64,000 nt of DNA, from contig JAKZAN010000001.1 in NCBI GenBank assembly GCA_023053545.1, positions 4,174,565 to 4,238,564 of the forward strand, written 5' to 3'. The position numbers were made by a program, and so were the translations under genes. Below the pieces are notes generated by a model that did no database searches, was not told where the DNA came from, and worked only from the letters and a program-made list of their open reading frames with translations. Below are positions 22,253-32,935 of this stretch, piece by piece. Position 1 is the first letter of the stretch; each line of letters starts with the position of its first letter. Source of the stretch: Lepidurus packardi. Lineage: Eukaryota > Arthropoda > Branchiopoda > Notostraca > Triopsidae.

Positions 22253-22874
22253 TTCGTGTTCTGCTGCTCCAAAAACTGAGCATCTCGCTCAGCAAAGCCC
22301 TGCATGAGAGACTCGATTGACTTCAAATCGTCTGTCTTGCTTCTCTTTCTCGGAGGCGGCCTACCCACGACAGAACTTGAAGATTCGTTACGCGTATCTA
22401 CTTTCAAGTATAATTAATTTGTGCTAGGAATAGATCAAAGTAATTACCGTCAGAATCACTTTGTAATGCTGATGTGTCATCATCTATACGATCGTCAATT
22501 GGAGTAATGGAATAGGGTATGGAACAAGATGTGGACGGAACAGGAGACATGGAATCCAAAATTTCAACGGGATTCGAACTTGGACGATGCCCCAATACTT
22601 TGTTCATATCTTCGAAGTATGGATTATCGTCCATATTGAGGTCACCAGCACCACTTTGTGAAATTTTCTTTAACGCTTACCGATGATCCCTTTTGAGGTT
22701 CTTGAGTTTCTCCTTAATTTGATCCGACGAACGGACGTACTTGTACTCAAGCATTTTGTTTTCAAGTTCCTTAAATAGGGTATCCTTTCTCTTCATTCCT
22801 TCGAATTGTGTCTGCATAGCAGGGTCTCCCCATAGATTAATCAGAAACCTCGTTTCTTTTACTCCCCAGATGGA
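22204..22874 (-). CDS. Myb/SANT (trihelix)-like partner protein of Harbinger
   Basis: Three exons are visible. The first (about 22874 to 22681) has a trihelix-like DNA-binding domain: FLINLWGDPAMQTQF, then YVRSSDQIKEKLKNLKRDH. It joins in phase 22448-22653 (MDDNPYFEDMNKVLGHRP) and 22204-22400, which carries the basic patch GRPPPRKRSK. Harbinger partner proteins bind transposase and element ends. The N-terminus is unresolved because a stop precedes the first visible codons without an ATG. Confidence 0.6.
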
Positions 22875-23305
22875 TCTTTTTTATGGGGTCAGCCATAACT
22901 GCATTAAAATAAACCGAACTAAAATTAACGCACTTGCCGGTAGAAAACTTTATACAAATTCACCTGTCACAAAGTGAAAAGTTAAGGAAAGGATAATATT
23001 TCTACAAAAATACCTTTTTGTGTGACGATACAATAAGATAATATAACTGTAAACGAAAAGAGTGAAAATGCTTGAAAAGCTTTGTTTTGTTTACATGGAA
23101 CCACGACTCCACCCAGCACCCAGACGCCAAACGTCCCCCAACTCGCTTCTGCTGTGTTCAACCCTGATCCAAAGTGGAGTCGAACAACCCTTCCTCAAAC
23201 TCCGCTTTGAACCCGAGTTTGGCCACTTGAAACAGGCGAGTTCTGGAACCCGAGTTGAAAACCCACTTCAACCCGGGTTGAGTCGCCAATTGGAACGCAC
23301 CCTAA

Positions 23306-23690
23306 GGGTGCGTTCCAATTGCGAACTCGACTAGGGAGTTGAGTTTTCTGAACTCGGGTTGAGTAAACCCGCGTCCCAATAGGCACATGTACTATTCAAT
23401 CGGGTTATGGTTGGAATCGATATAACTTGTAATCAGAGACAATGAATCTTAGTTTGAATCAATGAAGCTTTGTTTTGTTTACATGGAACCACGACTCCAC
23501 CTAGCACCCAGACGCGAAACGTCCCCCAACTCGCTTCTGCTGTGTTCAACCCTGATCCAAAGTGGAGTCGAACAACCCTTCCCCAAACTCCGCTTTGAAC
23601 CCGAGTTTGGCCACTTGAAACAGGTGAGTTCTGGAACCCGAGTTGAAACCCCACTTCAACCCGGGTTGAGTCGCCAATTGGAACGCACCC
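23306..23690. mobile_element. Harbinger-derived MITE (385 bp)
   Basis: It has the same ends as the element at 20761. The first about 140 bases match that element's left end and the last about 225 match its right end, so it is an internal deletion derivative. Its left TAA (23303-23305) is the right TAA of the larger element; its right TAA is 23691-23693. It sits in the pol region of the old gypsy element. Confidence 0.9.
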
Positions 23691-25046
23691 TAAGACAAGC
23701 AGCTCGGTTACCACAGGAGCCACTTCGGATTCCACTTCTTGCTCAACATCGCAAGATTTAATGTTATTAAAATGCACCACTCTGTGACCTCCTGAAAGCT
23801 TGTGTTTAACACGAAAAACTTCTTCCGAAATTTTCTTAATAATTACATAGGGACCAATCCATGGCCTGTGAAATTTTTGGGATCTTCCTCTTTTAGGAAC
23901 AGGAGCATGAACCCACACAAGATCACCCACTTGGAACAATTCCCCAGCAACTTCGCTATCATAATATTGCTTCTGTTGAGTTTGAGCTGCAAGCAAACGT
24001 TCCCCTGCCTTTCGGTATACTGCTTCCAAACCCTTCTCCAACTTATTGGCATACTCAGACACCGAAGTCCCCGTTTTATGCACATTTCGCGCTTGAAACA
24101 CTACATCAGCAGTCGAAAGCAATTCACGTCCTAAATGTAACTTCGCCGGAGTGTAATCGGTTGATGCTTGCACACCAGACCGATACGATAGTAAGACATT
24201 TGGCAACAAAAGGTCCCAAGTGTCTTCACCTTTATCAAGAAGCTTGCTTAATCCGGCCAATATCGTACGGTTTGCTCGCTCGGTAAAACAATCACTTTGA
24301 GGGTGATAAGGCGTAGTTCTTGTCTTACGAATCTTTAAAATCTCACAAACTTCCCTGAAAAGGTTTCCGTCGAAGTTCCTCCGTTGATCTGTGTGCAGTT
24401 GTTCTGGTGTCCCATGTCTACACACGTACTCGTTGAAAAACTTTTCGGCTATTACCGAAGCCTCTTGATTGGGAATAGGGAAAGCCTCCAACCATTTGGT
24501 GAACAAATCCCCTACGACCAGAACGTATTTATTGCCCCACTCGGTTTCAGGAAGTGGTCCAAGAATGTCCATGACTACAATTTCACTAGGACGCTTAGCA
24601 CACAAGGATCTTAATGGGGCGCGGCTTCTCTGTTGCGGCGGGTTACTCTGTCCGCAAGTAATACACTTCCAACACCATGCTGTTACATCCTCCTGCATCT
24701 TCGGCCAATAAAATCTATGTCTCAACTTCGCCAGAGTCCGCCTGACACCCATATGGGCAACGGTTTCATCGTTGTGGTAGGTTCTAAGGAGAACCTCCAC
24801 GACTTTCTTTGGTACGAGAGGTAGAAGACGATCCCCCTCTTTACAAGAACATTTTCGATACAAAATCCCATCATGCAACAAAACCTTACTTTTCTGGGTC
24901 CAATAACTCCTCAACATTGAGTTCAAACTTCGCGGTGAGATTGGAAAGGTCCTTGGTGTCTTAAGCCATCCGAAAATGACTTTGAGGTCTTCGTCATTTT
25001 TCAGATGAAAAGTTACCGATGTCTCACATGATTCCAAAGCGTTCAC
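23691..25046 (-). pseudogene. Integrase region of the old gypsy element
   Basis: It shows the H2C2 zinc module (HMGVRRTLAKLRHRFYWP..CITCGQ), the catalytic-core start VVMDILGPLPE, HTDQRRNF, and TPYHPQSDCFTERANRT. The chromodomain-like tail ends VVHFNNIK. The frame is open for about 450 codons, then runs into the MITE, where translation becomes meaningless. The segment joining it to the reverse transcriptase (25047-25445) is frameshifted and carries a local duplication of ggatactaccgttcactaca. Confidence 0.85.
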
Positions 25047-25445
25047 TACCGGATACTACAGAGATACTACCGTTCACTACAGAGAGCTACTTCCGGATAC
25101 TACCGTTCACTACAGAGGGCTATTAAATGGCATATCAGGAATATCTTCCTCTTCGTCGTCTTCTTGATTCTCAGGATTGTCGTTCTTCATCCCGCACTGC
25201 GTACACGGACGTCTTGATAACGCATCAGTATTGCCGTGCTTTTTCCCTAGGCGATGCTCGATTTCAAATTGTTACGAAGCAATTAGCTGAAGCCATCGTA
25301 AAATGTGTCCAGAAGAGTTTTTGCATCTCCTCATCCAAGTCACTGCATTGTCTGTTCGAAGCTTGAATGGCTTACCCAAGAGATAATGGCTGAATTGCGT
25401 TATGCAAATTTTACTGCCAAAAGTTCTTTTCGGGTAACGCAGTAT

Positions 25446-26545
25446 CTAGATTCTGCTCGTGACAAGCCGCGACCTTGCAAATGCTATCGGCCTTTCCACT
25501 CCATCAATACATTGGGACAGAACCGCACCCAAACCCACATTGCTCGGGTCCGAGTCCACCAAGAACGGTTTCGAAAGATCTGAGAAAGCCAGTATGGGCG
25601 TCCAAATGAGTGCATCTTTCAATGTACGAAAAGCTTCTTCGCAAACGGTAGACCATTCAAATTTCAAGTTTGGCTCTAACAGTTTGTAAGCGATGTCAGC
25701 AAAGTTTCGGACAAATCTTCTATAATAGGAGGCTAACCCTAGGAACCGAGACATCTGATCCGCGTTATTTGGTCTAGGGCACTCCGCAATAGCCCTCGTC
25801 TTCTCTGGATCGGTTTGTACGCCATCTCTACTGACGACGTGGCCGAAGAAAGCGGCTGTTTCCCTAAACAGCTTGAACTTGCTTGGTTTGATTTTGAAGC
25901 CGGCATCCTTCAGCCTCTCACAAACTTCAATTAGCCTAGCTAAATGCGCCTCAAAGGTTCGGCTAAAAATGATGATGTCGTCCAAATAAATTAGACAGAC
26001 ATTCCATTGTAATCCCATGAGGACTAGCTCCATAAGTCGCCGAAAGCTGCTTGGCCCATTACAGAGACCAAACGGGATAACATTGAACTCATAGAGGCCC
26101 TGTGGTGTTACGAATGCAGTTTTTTGACGATCTTCTGGCTCAATCTCTAATTGGTAATAACCACTTACCAGATACAGCGTAGAAAAAAACTTCGCTCCAG
26201 CCAAAGCGTCCAAGGTGTCAATTCTAGGAAGAGGATAATCGTCCTTTACTGTCACGTTATTTAAAGCCCGGTAATCCACACACAAGCGGAGGGTTCCATC
26301 TTTCTTCTTAACCATAACAATAGGCGAACTCCAAGGACTTGAAGAAGGTGAAATAACTCCCTGTCCCAGTAGATCATTAACCAGTGTGTCCACTTGTGTC
26401 TTCCAATGTGCCGGAATTCTCCTGGGGGAACACGAACAGGCGGCTGGGTTCCAGTGTTGATCCGATGTTTGAAATAGGTTGTCCTATCCAAATCATTTGG
26501 ATGTAGCGACAAAACACCCCGGTGCTTACGCAGGAAAGTTTCCAA
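25446..26545 (-). pseudogene. Reverse transcriptase region of the old gypsy element
   Basis: It contains SPWSSPIVMVKKKDG, LRLCVDYRALN and the catalytic YLDDII, then FLGLASYYRRFVRNFADIA and the start of RNase H (FLVDSDPSNVGLGAVLS). A frame change near 26300-26400 separates the upstream part (26261-26545). The RNase H is interrupted after the IAFASR-like position at about 25460. Inactive. Confidence 0.85.
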
Positions 26546-26682
26546 TTTAGCCGTCGTTAATTTCTTAGACGGTTCACCATAAAGGAGGAATGGACCATCA
26601 AATTCTTCGATCAGGCTAGTCTGATTAAATTCGTTGATACTGTGCCACTTTCAATCATTTTTGACATTTGCATTACCGGCTG

Positions 26683-26869
26683 TGTAGTGCGCGCCACTGT
26701 TATCAAATTGATACAAACGGATGGACAAGATAATTGTAAACAAATGCAGAGACTTGCTGTCGTGCGGTGGAGAGGACTTGCCAGTCTAACATGTGTCTGA
26801 TCGCTAACCGCGATCGGTTACATAATCATGTGATCGCTAAGTTCGATCTACGAACTGCGGGGCACTACA
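26683..26869 (-). repeat. 3' LTR of the young gypsy element
   Basis: 187 bp, identical to the other LTR. It starts TGTAGTGC, ends GCACTACA and is preceded on the minus strand by the polypurine tract. Confidence 0.95.
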
Positions 26870-26929
26870 TCTCTCCCCTTCTATTTATGTGGTAAACGTT
26901 TAACAAAGGACTGGTATGCGGCCCATGGT

Positions 26930-29900
26930 TTAACACGGTTTTGACAATGAAAATAACATATGATCACTAAATTTGTTCGGCATCTTCTTCTTACGTTGGC
27001 TCGGTTCTCGTGCCTGAGGAGCTTCTACTTGCTGTGCTTTCTCGCGCTCTTCCTCTTCTGGCTTAGTGGTTTTAGGTGGTGACTTTGATTTTGGACTGCT
27101 GCTCTTTTCTTGAGCTGGCTGCTCGTCCGCCGCTTTCTCTCCTTCCTTGTCCCGTTTAGGAGATTCCTTGGGTCTGTCAGCTTTTGGCGGTGTCTTCTGC
27201 CTCTCTGACTTCGGGGACGATTCTTGCTTGCGGTTACTTGCGCTTGGCTTTCCTTCTTCGGGGCTATGATTGTCGATGCGAAGTGGCTGGAAGTACGAGA
27301 TGTTTCTTGTCACGACGTTGCCCTTCTTGTTCGTCGCGGTTACCATCGATCCTTTCACGTTGGTTACGGTGTAATCTTCTTTCTCAAAGAGGGGTTCTGC
27401 CTTGTTCCGCAGCTTGGAGTCCTTCTTGAGAAGTATCTTCTCGCCAGGCTTGAACGTTGTTGGTTTTGCTCTGTTGTGACGGTCCGCGTTCCGTTTCATT
27501 TTCTTCTTAGCTTCTTTGTCGTTCGCCTTCGCCTTTACAACGAGCGCGTTGTTCTCGTTGACTGGCAGCTCCGGGACTTTGTTCTTGATGTTCCTTCCAA
27601 ACATGAGCGTCGCTGGTGGTACTCCGGTAGTGCTGTGCGGGGTGGTGCGGTAGGCCAGTAGAAGTGCTGGTAGTTGTTCCTTCCAGTTTTTCCTCTCTGC
27701 TGCTGCAGTTCTCACCGTCTTGTTAATCACCCGCATAAATCTTTCAACTTCTCCATTTGCCGCTGGCCATAGTGGAGTTACTTTCCGGTGATGGGTGTTC
27801 AGCTCGTCCATGAAGGTTTTAAACTCGGTGCTGGTGAAGGGGGGTCCATTGTCCGACTTCAGGGTGTTTGGGATGCCGTATCGGGCGAAAATGTCTCTAA
27901 GTGCTTTGATGGTTGCTGCGGCCGTCGTTGTCCCCATGTGGATGACTTCAGGGAATCTGGACAATGTGTCAATGACCACGAGAAGCTTCTCACCGTTCGG
28001 TAAGCTGTAAAAATCGGCGCTGACTTGTTCCCACGGTGCGTCTGGCATCGGGGAGGGGATTACCGGTTGGCGCTGGGTCTTATCTATGCATAGCTGACAC
28101 GGGATGCAATTTTCGACGGTTCTTTCGACCATCTTGCCCAGCTTTGGGAACCACACCTTGTCCCTTAGGATTTGTTTCGTCTTTACCATCCCTAGATGCG
28201 CCTCGTGCGCGATCTCAATGAGACGTCGTTGGAGTCTGGCTGGGATGCAGACCTTTCCAGCTTTCAGGAGGATCTTGCCGTCCTCGGTGCTGGTTAGCTC
28301 GGTACGGCACTTCCAGTATGTTGCCAAATCTTCGGTGCGCTGGTTCCACTTTCCAGTCTTGAGGTTCCTCAGGACTTCTTGCAGCTCTTCGTCCTCTTGA
28401 GTGGCTTGCTGGATCTCCTCAAGTGGTATGGCTCTCGGCGCGTTGAGTTGGATGAGGGCGCTCACGAAGTGTTCCGTCGCGTAGTGCTCCTGTTTCGAGG
28501 CTTCTGCGTTAGGATGGCGCGATAGATAATCTGCCGGGTTGGTTGATCCAGATATGTGACGTACGACGACGTCGAATGACTGTAGCTTCATAAGCCATCT
28601 TTCCAACCTCGGATTTGTGTGTGATGACGCGTTGTTGAAGATTGATACGAGGGGCTTGTGGTCCGTTTTGACCGTGATTGGTTTGCCTAGGATGTATAGG
28701 CGAAAGTGTGCGCAGCCCCAGGCGATGGCTAGTGCCTCCCGTTCCAACTGGGAGTACTTTGCTTCTGTTGGTGTGAGGGATCTGCTGCCGTATGCGACGA
28801 TCTTCTCGGCGGTGCCATCTTGCTGTGTTAATATGGCGCCAAGACCAACAGGGCTCGCGTCGACGATCAGAGTGGACTCGAGGGCGGGGTTGAAATACTG
28901 TAGTGTTGGGTGTTCCATCAGGGCGTTCTTCAGCATCTTCAGTGCTTTCTGGTGTTCCGTCGTCCACGTGAAGGTTGCGTCCTTCTTCAGTAGCAGTCTG
29001 AGGGGTGCCGTTACCGTGGAATACTGAGGAATGAATCTCGCCACGTAGTTGGTCATCCCCAACAGGCTTCTTACTTCGGCTTGATTCTTCGGCGGCTGCA
29101 GCTCTTTAATGGCGTCTACCTTCTTGGGGTCCGCTCGCAGTCCGCTTCCTGAGAAGACGAAACCAAAGAATGTTACCTCGGGTTGGCTGAACTTGCATTT
29201 ACCCCAGTTGACTGTGAGGTTAAGCTTGTTGAGCCTTTTGAGGACTGCATGTAGCCTGCCATCGTGTTCGGCCTGCGTTTCGCCGTGGACGAGGATGTCA
29301 TCGCTGACGTTCAACACTCCGCTGAGCCCGTTGAGAGAATCTTGAATGGTTTTCTGGAAGATCTCGGCGGCGGCGTTCACTCCGAAGAAGAGTCGTTTAT
29401 ACCGAAACAGACCTTTGTGCGTCGAGAATGTTGTGATAAAGCGGCTTTCCTTGTCCAGATCCAGCTGGTGGTAACCATGAGTAAGGTCTAGCTTCGAAAA
29501 TACAGTCGACCCTGTTAGGTCCGCGACAATGTCGTCGAGCGTCGGTGTGATGTGGCGCTCCCGTTTGATGGTGGCGTTCGGTGCTTTCATATCCACGCAG
29601 ATACGAATCTTGCTTGGGTCATGTGGCTTCGGCGCTACCACTATAGGCGACACCCATGGCGTTGGCCCTTCGACTCGCTCGATGATGTCTGCCTTCTCCA
29701 GTTGGTCCAGTTCCTCTTCTACCTTCTGTCTCAGGTGGAACGGTACCCTCCTGTGCGGCAGCGCGATTGGCTTGACTTCTTTGTCGATGTGCAGCTTTAC
29801 CGAGAAGTTCTTCAGCCGGCCAATTCCTCCGAATATGTTCGGGTACTTCTGTATGAGCCGTTCTTTGGTTAGGGACTCTGGGTTGGCTCTTGAAACCGAC

Positions 29901-31171
29901 TTTGCTAGCTTGACCATACCGAGGGCTTCGGCCGTTTTGCAGCGAATGAGATTGCCTGCGTTGCCATCCAACACGTAGAACTTCGCGAGTAGTTTGCGAC
30001 GTTCGAAAATTGTCGGTGCCCGAAATGTTCCTAGAATGCTGAGCGGTTTGTCCGAATCAAACCCAAAGATTTTGGTCGCTGTTGCTTGAAGTGCCGGACT
30101 TCCTACGTTGCTGTAGGTTGCCTTGTCGACAATGTTGGCCGACGCCCCGGTGTCCGCTATGGCGATGACTGGGTGCCCGTTGATGTTCACGGAAAACTCG
30201 GGTTTCCTTGATACGTGTTGATGGACCCCTAGGACGCGTAACTCCTCCTCGGATTCGTCGTCCGAGTCATCTTCGTCTTGTTGATAGACTTGTTGATGGA
30301 CTCTGAGAACGTGTTGTTCGCTTTCGGACTCGTCGTCTGAGTCGTCTCCATCTTCAACGTTCAGGGTTCTTGCGGCATGTCGTCCGGGCTTCTCGCTTTG
30401 TTGCTGTTTTTGCTCCTTTGTTAGGCAGCATTTGGCAAAATGATTCAGCTTGAGGCATTTGTTGCACTTCTTACCCCTCGCCGGGCAGTCTGTAAGCGTG
30501 TTGTGGTAATCGTTACCGCAAAATTTGCATGTTTTACTTGCGTTGTTGTTTCTTCTTTCTGTGTGGGCGCGCTTGCTCTTGATGGCGTTTACTGTTTGGG
30601 TTACTGGCTCTCCACTCTTCGTTTCCATGACTTTTGCTTGAGCCTCGGACCTCTCTTGCGCTCTTCCTTTCCGAAGGATGTCTTCCAACGACATTTCGGG
30701 ACTCTCCAAGACTGATTTCCGCAGTTTCTTTGATTTGCAGGACTGGATTATCTGGGCCCGCACTTCAGCGCTGCGACTGTGGAAGCCACAGTATTTGGCC
30801 TGTCTCTCGAGTCTTGTGTAGAACATGTCGAGTGTCTCCTCTGGTTTCTGTTGCATTTGACGAAAAATGTATATTTCATAATCAACATTTACTTGCGGAT
30901 TCAAACGACCGTTCAGGGCTCTTGAGAGTGCCTCATACCGCGTCTCCACCTTGTCTCCCTTCTTCTTCGGCGTTCTGTCCAGGGTTCCTGCAATGTCTTG
31001 GACTTCTTCTCCGGCACTGAAAAGCAGCAACGCGGATTTCCTCTCTTCTTTGACTTCAAACGCTTCTAAGTAGGTGTTGAATCGTTCCATCCATTTCTCC
31101 CAGCGTTGGCCCACGGTGTCCGGGTCGCTATACGGGTCGAAGTGTGGAAAGTTGGGGATTCCCTCCGCCAT
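26930..31171 (-). CDS. Gypsy Gag-Pol polyprotein (1413 aa)
   Basis: A single frame starts at MAEGIPNFPHFDPYSD; the frame is open further upstream into the LTR, but this is the first ATG after the primer-binding site. In order it has a capsid-type Gag helical region, two zinc knuckles (CK(F)C..H..C and CNKCLKLNHFAKC), protease IADTGASANIVD, and reverse transcriptase with VSDDILV in place of YxDD, as in some gypsy clades. RNase H (LIVDASPVGLGAIL), an integrase H2C2 and the DDE core (SADFYSLP, LKSDNGPPF, NGEVERFMR) follow. The tail is rich in Lys, Glu and Pro. It is a single fused Gag-Pol with no frameshift and no envelope gene. Confidence 0.93.
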   Translation of the reverse strand: MAEGIPNFPHFDPYSDPDTVGQRWEKWMERFNTYLEAFEVKEERKSALLLFSAGEEVQDIAGTLDRTPKKKGDKVETRYEALSRALNGRLNPQVNVDYEIYIFRQMQQKPEETLDMFYTRLERQAKYCGFHSRSAEVRAQIIQSCKSKKLRKSVLESPEMSLEDILRKGRAQERSEAQAKVMETKSGEPVTQTVNAIKSKRAHTERRNNNASKTCKFCGNDYHNTLTDCPARGKKCNKCLKLNHFAKCCLTKEQKQQQSEKPGRHAARTLNVEDGDDSDDESESEQHVLRVHQQVYQQDEDDSDDESEEELRVLGVHQHVSRKPEFSVNINGHPVIAIADTGASANIVDKATYSNVGSPALQATATKIFGFDSDKPLSILGTFRAPTIFERRKLLAKFYVLDGNAGNLIRCKTAEALGMVKLAKSVSRANPESLTKERLIQKYPNIFGGIGRLKNFSVKLHIDKEVKPIALPHRRVPFHLRQKVEEELDQLEKADIIERVEGPTPWVSPIVVAPKPHDPSKIRICVDMKAPNATIKRERHITPTLDDIVADLTGSTVFSKLDLTHGYHQLDLDKESRFITTFSTHKGLFRYKRLFFGVNAAAEIFQKTIQDSLNGLSGVLNVSDDILVHGETQAEHDGRLHAVLKRLNKLNLTVNWGKCKFSQPEVTFFGFVFSGSGLRADPKKVDAIKELQPPKNQAEVRSLLGMTNYVARFIPQYSTVTAPLRLLLKKDATFTWTTEHQKALKMLKNALMEHPTLQYFNPALESTLIVDASPVGLGAILTQQDGTAEKIVAYGSRSLTPTEAKYSQLEREALAIAWGCAHFRLYILGKPITVKTDHKPLVSIFNNASSHTNPRLERWLMKLQSFDVVVRHISGSTNPADYLSRHPNAEASKQEHYATEHFVSALIQLNAPRAIPLEEIQQATQEDEELQEVLRNLKTGKWNQRTEDLATYWKCRTELTSTEDGKILLKAGKVCIPARLQRRLIEIAHEAHLGMVKTKQILRDKVWFPKLGKMVERTVENCIPCQLCIDKTQRQPVIPSPMPDAPWEQVSADFYSLPNGEKLLVVIDTLSRFPEVIHMGTTTAAATIKALRDIFARYGIPNTLKSDNGPPFTSTEFKTFMDELNTHHRKVTPLWPAANGEVERFMRVINKTVRTAAAERKNWKEQLPALLLAYRTTPHSTTGVPPATLMFGRNIKNKVPELPVNENNALVVKAKANDKEAKKKMKRNADRHNRAKPTTFKPGEKILLKKDSKLRNKAEPLFEKEDYTVTNVKGSMVTATNKKGNVVTRNISYFQPLRIDNHSPEEGKPSASNRKQESSPKSERQKTPPKADRPKESPKRDKEGEKAADEQPAQEKSSSPKSKSPPKTTKPEEEEREKAQQVEAPQAREPSQRKKKMPNKFSDHMLFSLSKPC

Positions 31172-31251
31172 GTGCTTGCGTCTGTTTTTTTCCGGAAAAT
31201 TTCGAAAAAATTCTGTTTTTGGATTTTTCTTGGTTTTATCCTCGTCGCCAA

Positions 31252-31438
31252 TGTAGTGCGCGCCACTGTTATCAAATTGATACAAACGGATGGACAAGAT
31301 AATTGTAAACAAATGCAGAGACTTGCTGTCGTGCGGTGGAGAGGACTTGCCAGTCTAACATGTGTCTGATCGCTAACCGCGATCGGTTACATAATCATGT
31401 GATCGCTAAGTTCGATCTACGAACTGCGGGGCACTACA
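31252..31438 (-). repeat. 5' LTR of the young gypsy element
   Basis: 187 bp and identical to 26683-26869. The flanking hexamer cggctg lies on the outer side at 31439-31444. Confidence 0.95.
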
Positions 31439-32710
31439 CGGCTGATTAACCATATCAGCCATAGGTGTGAAAACACCAACGGTTGTACCGGACTTCAGTC
31501 GAACAGGCTGATCAGTGACATTCATAAATCTTACCGGAATTTGTCCATCTTCAACCGAAACCAGTGTCCGCGCAAGGTACCAACCATTCGAATCTGAACT
31601 GTTAGTCACCTTTTCTACCAATCCTTGACCAGTGATTGAATCTGGCACACAAGCTCTCATAAAAATTTCATCTCGAGCTGGAATCACACATGTTTCGGAC
31701 ACTATAACTGAGGCTTTCTCTTCCAATGGTACTTGCTTATTCCCGAAACACAACACGACGTCCTTGAAGTCTACTATCATTTTGAATCGGTTCAAGAAGT
31801 GTCTACCCAAAATGACTTCCTGCTTCTTGCCTACTTCATGTCATTGGTACAGAAGACATTAAAGGAAAATTCTTCCTCGTCAATCTTGAAAGAAACTGCC
31901 CAAACAGTTCTGCCCAAAATTTTCATAACTTGACTGTTCACTGTTTCTGCGTGAAAATTGACTTTCTGTAAAACTGAGTTATTCACAAAATACGGTTTCA
32001 CTAGTGTGATGTCCGAACCAGAGTCTACAAGCATAGAAACAACCGCCTTGCTGCAATAACCTTTTACAAAACCAGGTAGGGTCACATGCGAAACAGCAAA
32101 ATCCGTAACGGCCCCATTTGACGGATTGACTGGAGACAGAGCCCAGTAATTGTAGCAAGTCTTCGGTTTGTTCCATCTGTTGTTTGGCTTGGGCTTATTA
32201 ACAGGATTTGCTGTCATATTCTCCATAAGCTTCTCCATGGCACTAAGTCGCTGCTCCATCAATTCTTCAATTTTGACCAATCGCTGCTCCATCGAAGTGG
32301 ACGACACAGCTGCAGCGTCACCAGCTCCGGAAGGTTCCAATTCTGCCACAAGCTTAACCTTGCGGTTGGCTTCCTGTTCTGCAGCTCGTTCGTAACCACA
32401 AATGACTTCCACTGCTTTCTCCACAGAAAGACCGTTCAGTGCGTTAATTGTATACGCAGCTCCCTCGAATCCAAAGAATCAACGAAACGGTTGACAATCA
32501 TCCTTTCTTGACTCACCGCATCCATCGTAGGATAAGCTTTTCTCAAGGTGATACGAAGGTGACCAATAAACTCTAGCACTGTTTCGCCCTTAACCCTAAT
32601 CATAGTGTCTAATTTCTGCCGATACACACTCACGTCCGTTGCTCTGAAGATCTCACTCATAGCGGCCACTGCACGACTATAGTTAGCTTCGTCCAAAAGT
32701 GTAAACACGT
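31439..32710 (-). pseudogene. Gag and protease region of the old gypsy element
   Basis: 32436-32708 has a retroviral Gag-like helical segment (YRQKLDTMIRVKGETVLEFI). 31831-32424 has a coiled segment and the protease motif VSMLVDSGSDITLV. 31406-31810 carries the post-protease linker (RTLVSVEDGQIPVRFMNVTD). The three pieces lie in different frames and the upstream part (32711-32930) contains stops, so the gene is dead. Confidence 0.8.
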
Positions 32711-32935
32711 TTTCCGTACGTCCTCCACTGTCCTTCCACTTTTTTTGTTTCTTCTAAGTCAGTAAACTTTGCTTAACGATCGAAATGCCGACACCACGCT
32801 TCCCACTCATCTTCTTTTCCAGTATAGAACAGTTCGGGAGCGAATTTTGGAGAACGAACTTTCTCAGCTTTCGATCCTACCGACTGCGCCGTTGTAACGT
32901 TGTCGTGCTTAGGCTAACCTGTATTTGAAAGAAGG

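Larger units (their letters stand above)
20761..23302 (+). mobile_element. Second PIF/Harbinger transposon (GGGTGCGTTCCAATTG ends)
   Basis: Terminal inverted repeats start GGGTGCGTTCCAATTG and end CAATTGGAACGCACCC. They are flanked by TAA target duplications (20758-20760, 23303-23305). Inside are a broken transposase on the plus strand and a Myb/trihelix-type gene on the minus strand, the standard two-gene Harbinger plan. The right TAA is shared with the next MITE. Confidence 0.9.
26683..31438 (-). mobile_element. Young intact gypsy-type LTR retrotransposon
   Basis: Two LTRs of 187 bp (26683-26869 and 31252-31438) read the same base for base. They begin TGTAGTGC and end GCACTACA. A target duplication cggctg flanks the element. 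On the minus strand a TTGGCGACGAGGAT primer-binding-type segment follows the 5' LTR, and a purine tract (agaaggggagaga) precedes the 3' LTR. One uninterrupted gag-pol frame fills the interior. Identical LTRs and an open frame indicate a recent insertion, possibly still active. Confidence 0.95.
23691..32935 (-). mobile_element. Old degenerate gypsy-type LTR retrotransposon, interrupted
   Basis: On the minus strand the order is gag (32.7-32.4 kb), protease (32.0 kb), [young gypsy insert 26683-31438], reverse transcriptase (26.5-25.5 kb) and integrase (25.0-23.7 kb). Frames are broken at several points. No LTR was found: the 5' side stops at a Tc1/mariner element and the 3' side at the MITE. It is retrotransposon debris that served as a landing site for later insertions. 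Confidence 0.85.

Noticed and set aside
27184..30715. Many plus-strand open frames opposite the gypsy gene
   Set aside because: Shadows of the GC-rich Gag-Pol frame with no motifs of their own.
31171..31312. Longer Gag-Pol start inside the LTR
   Set aside because: The upstream start lies in the LTR and across the primer-binding segment; the ATG at 31171 is the first after it.
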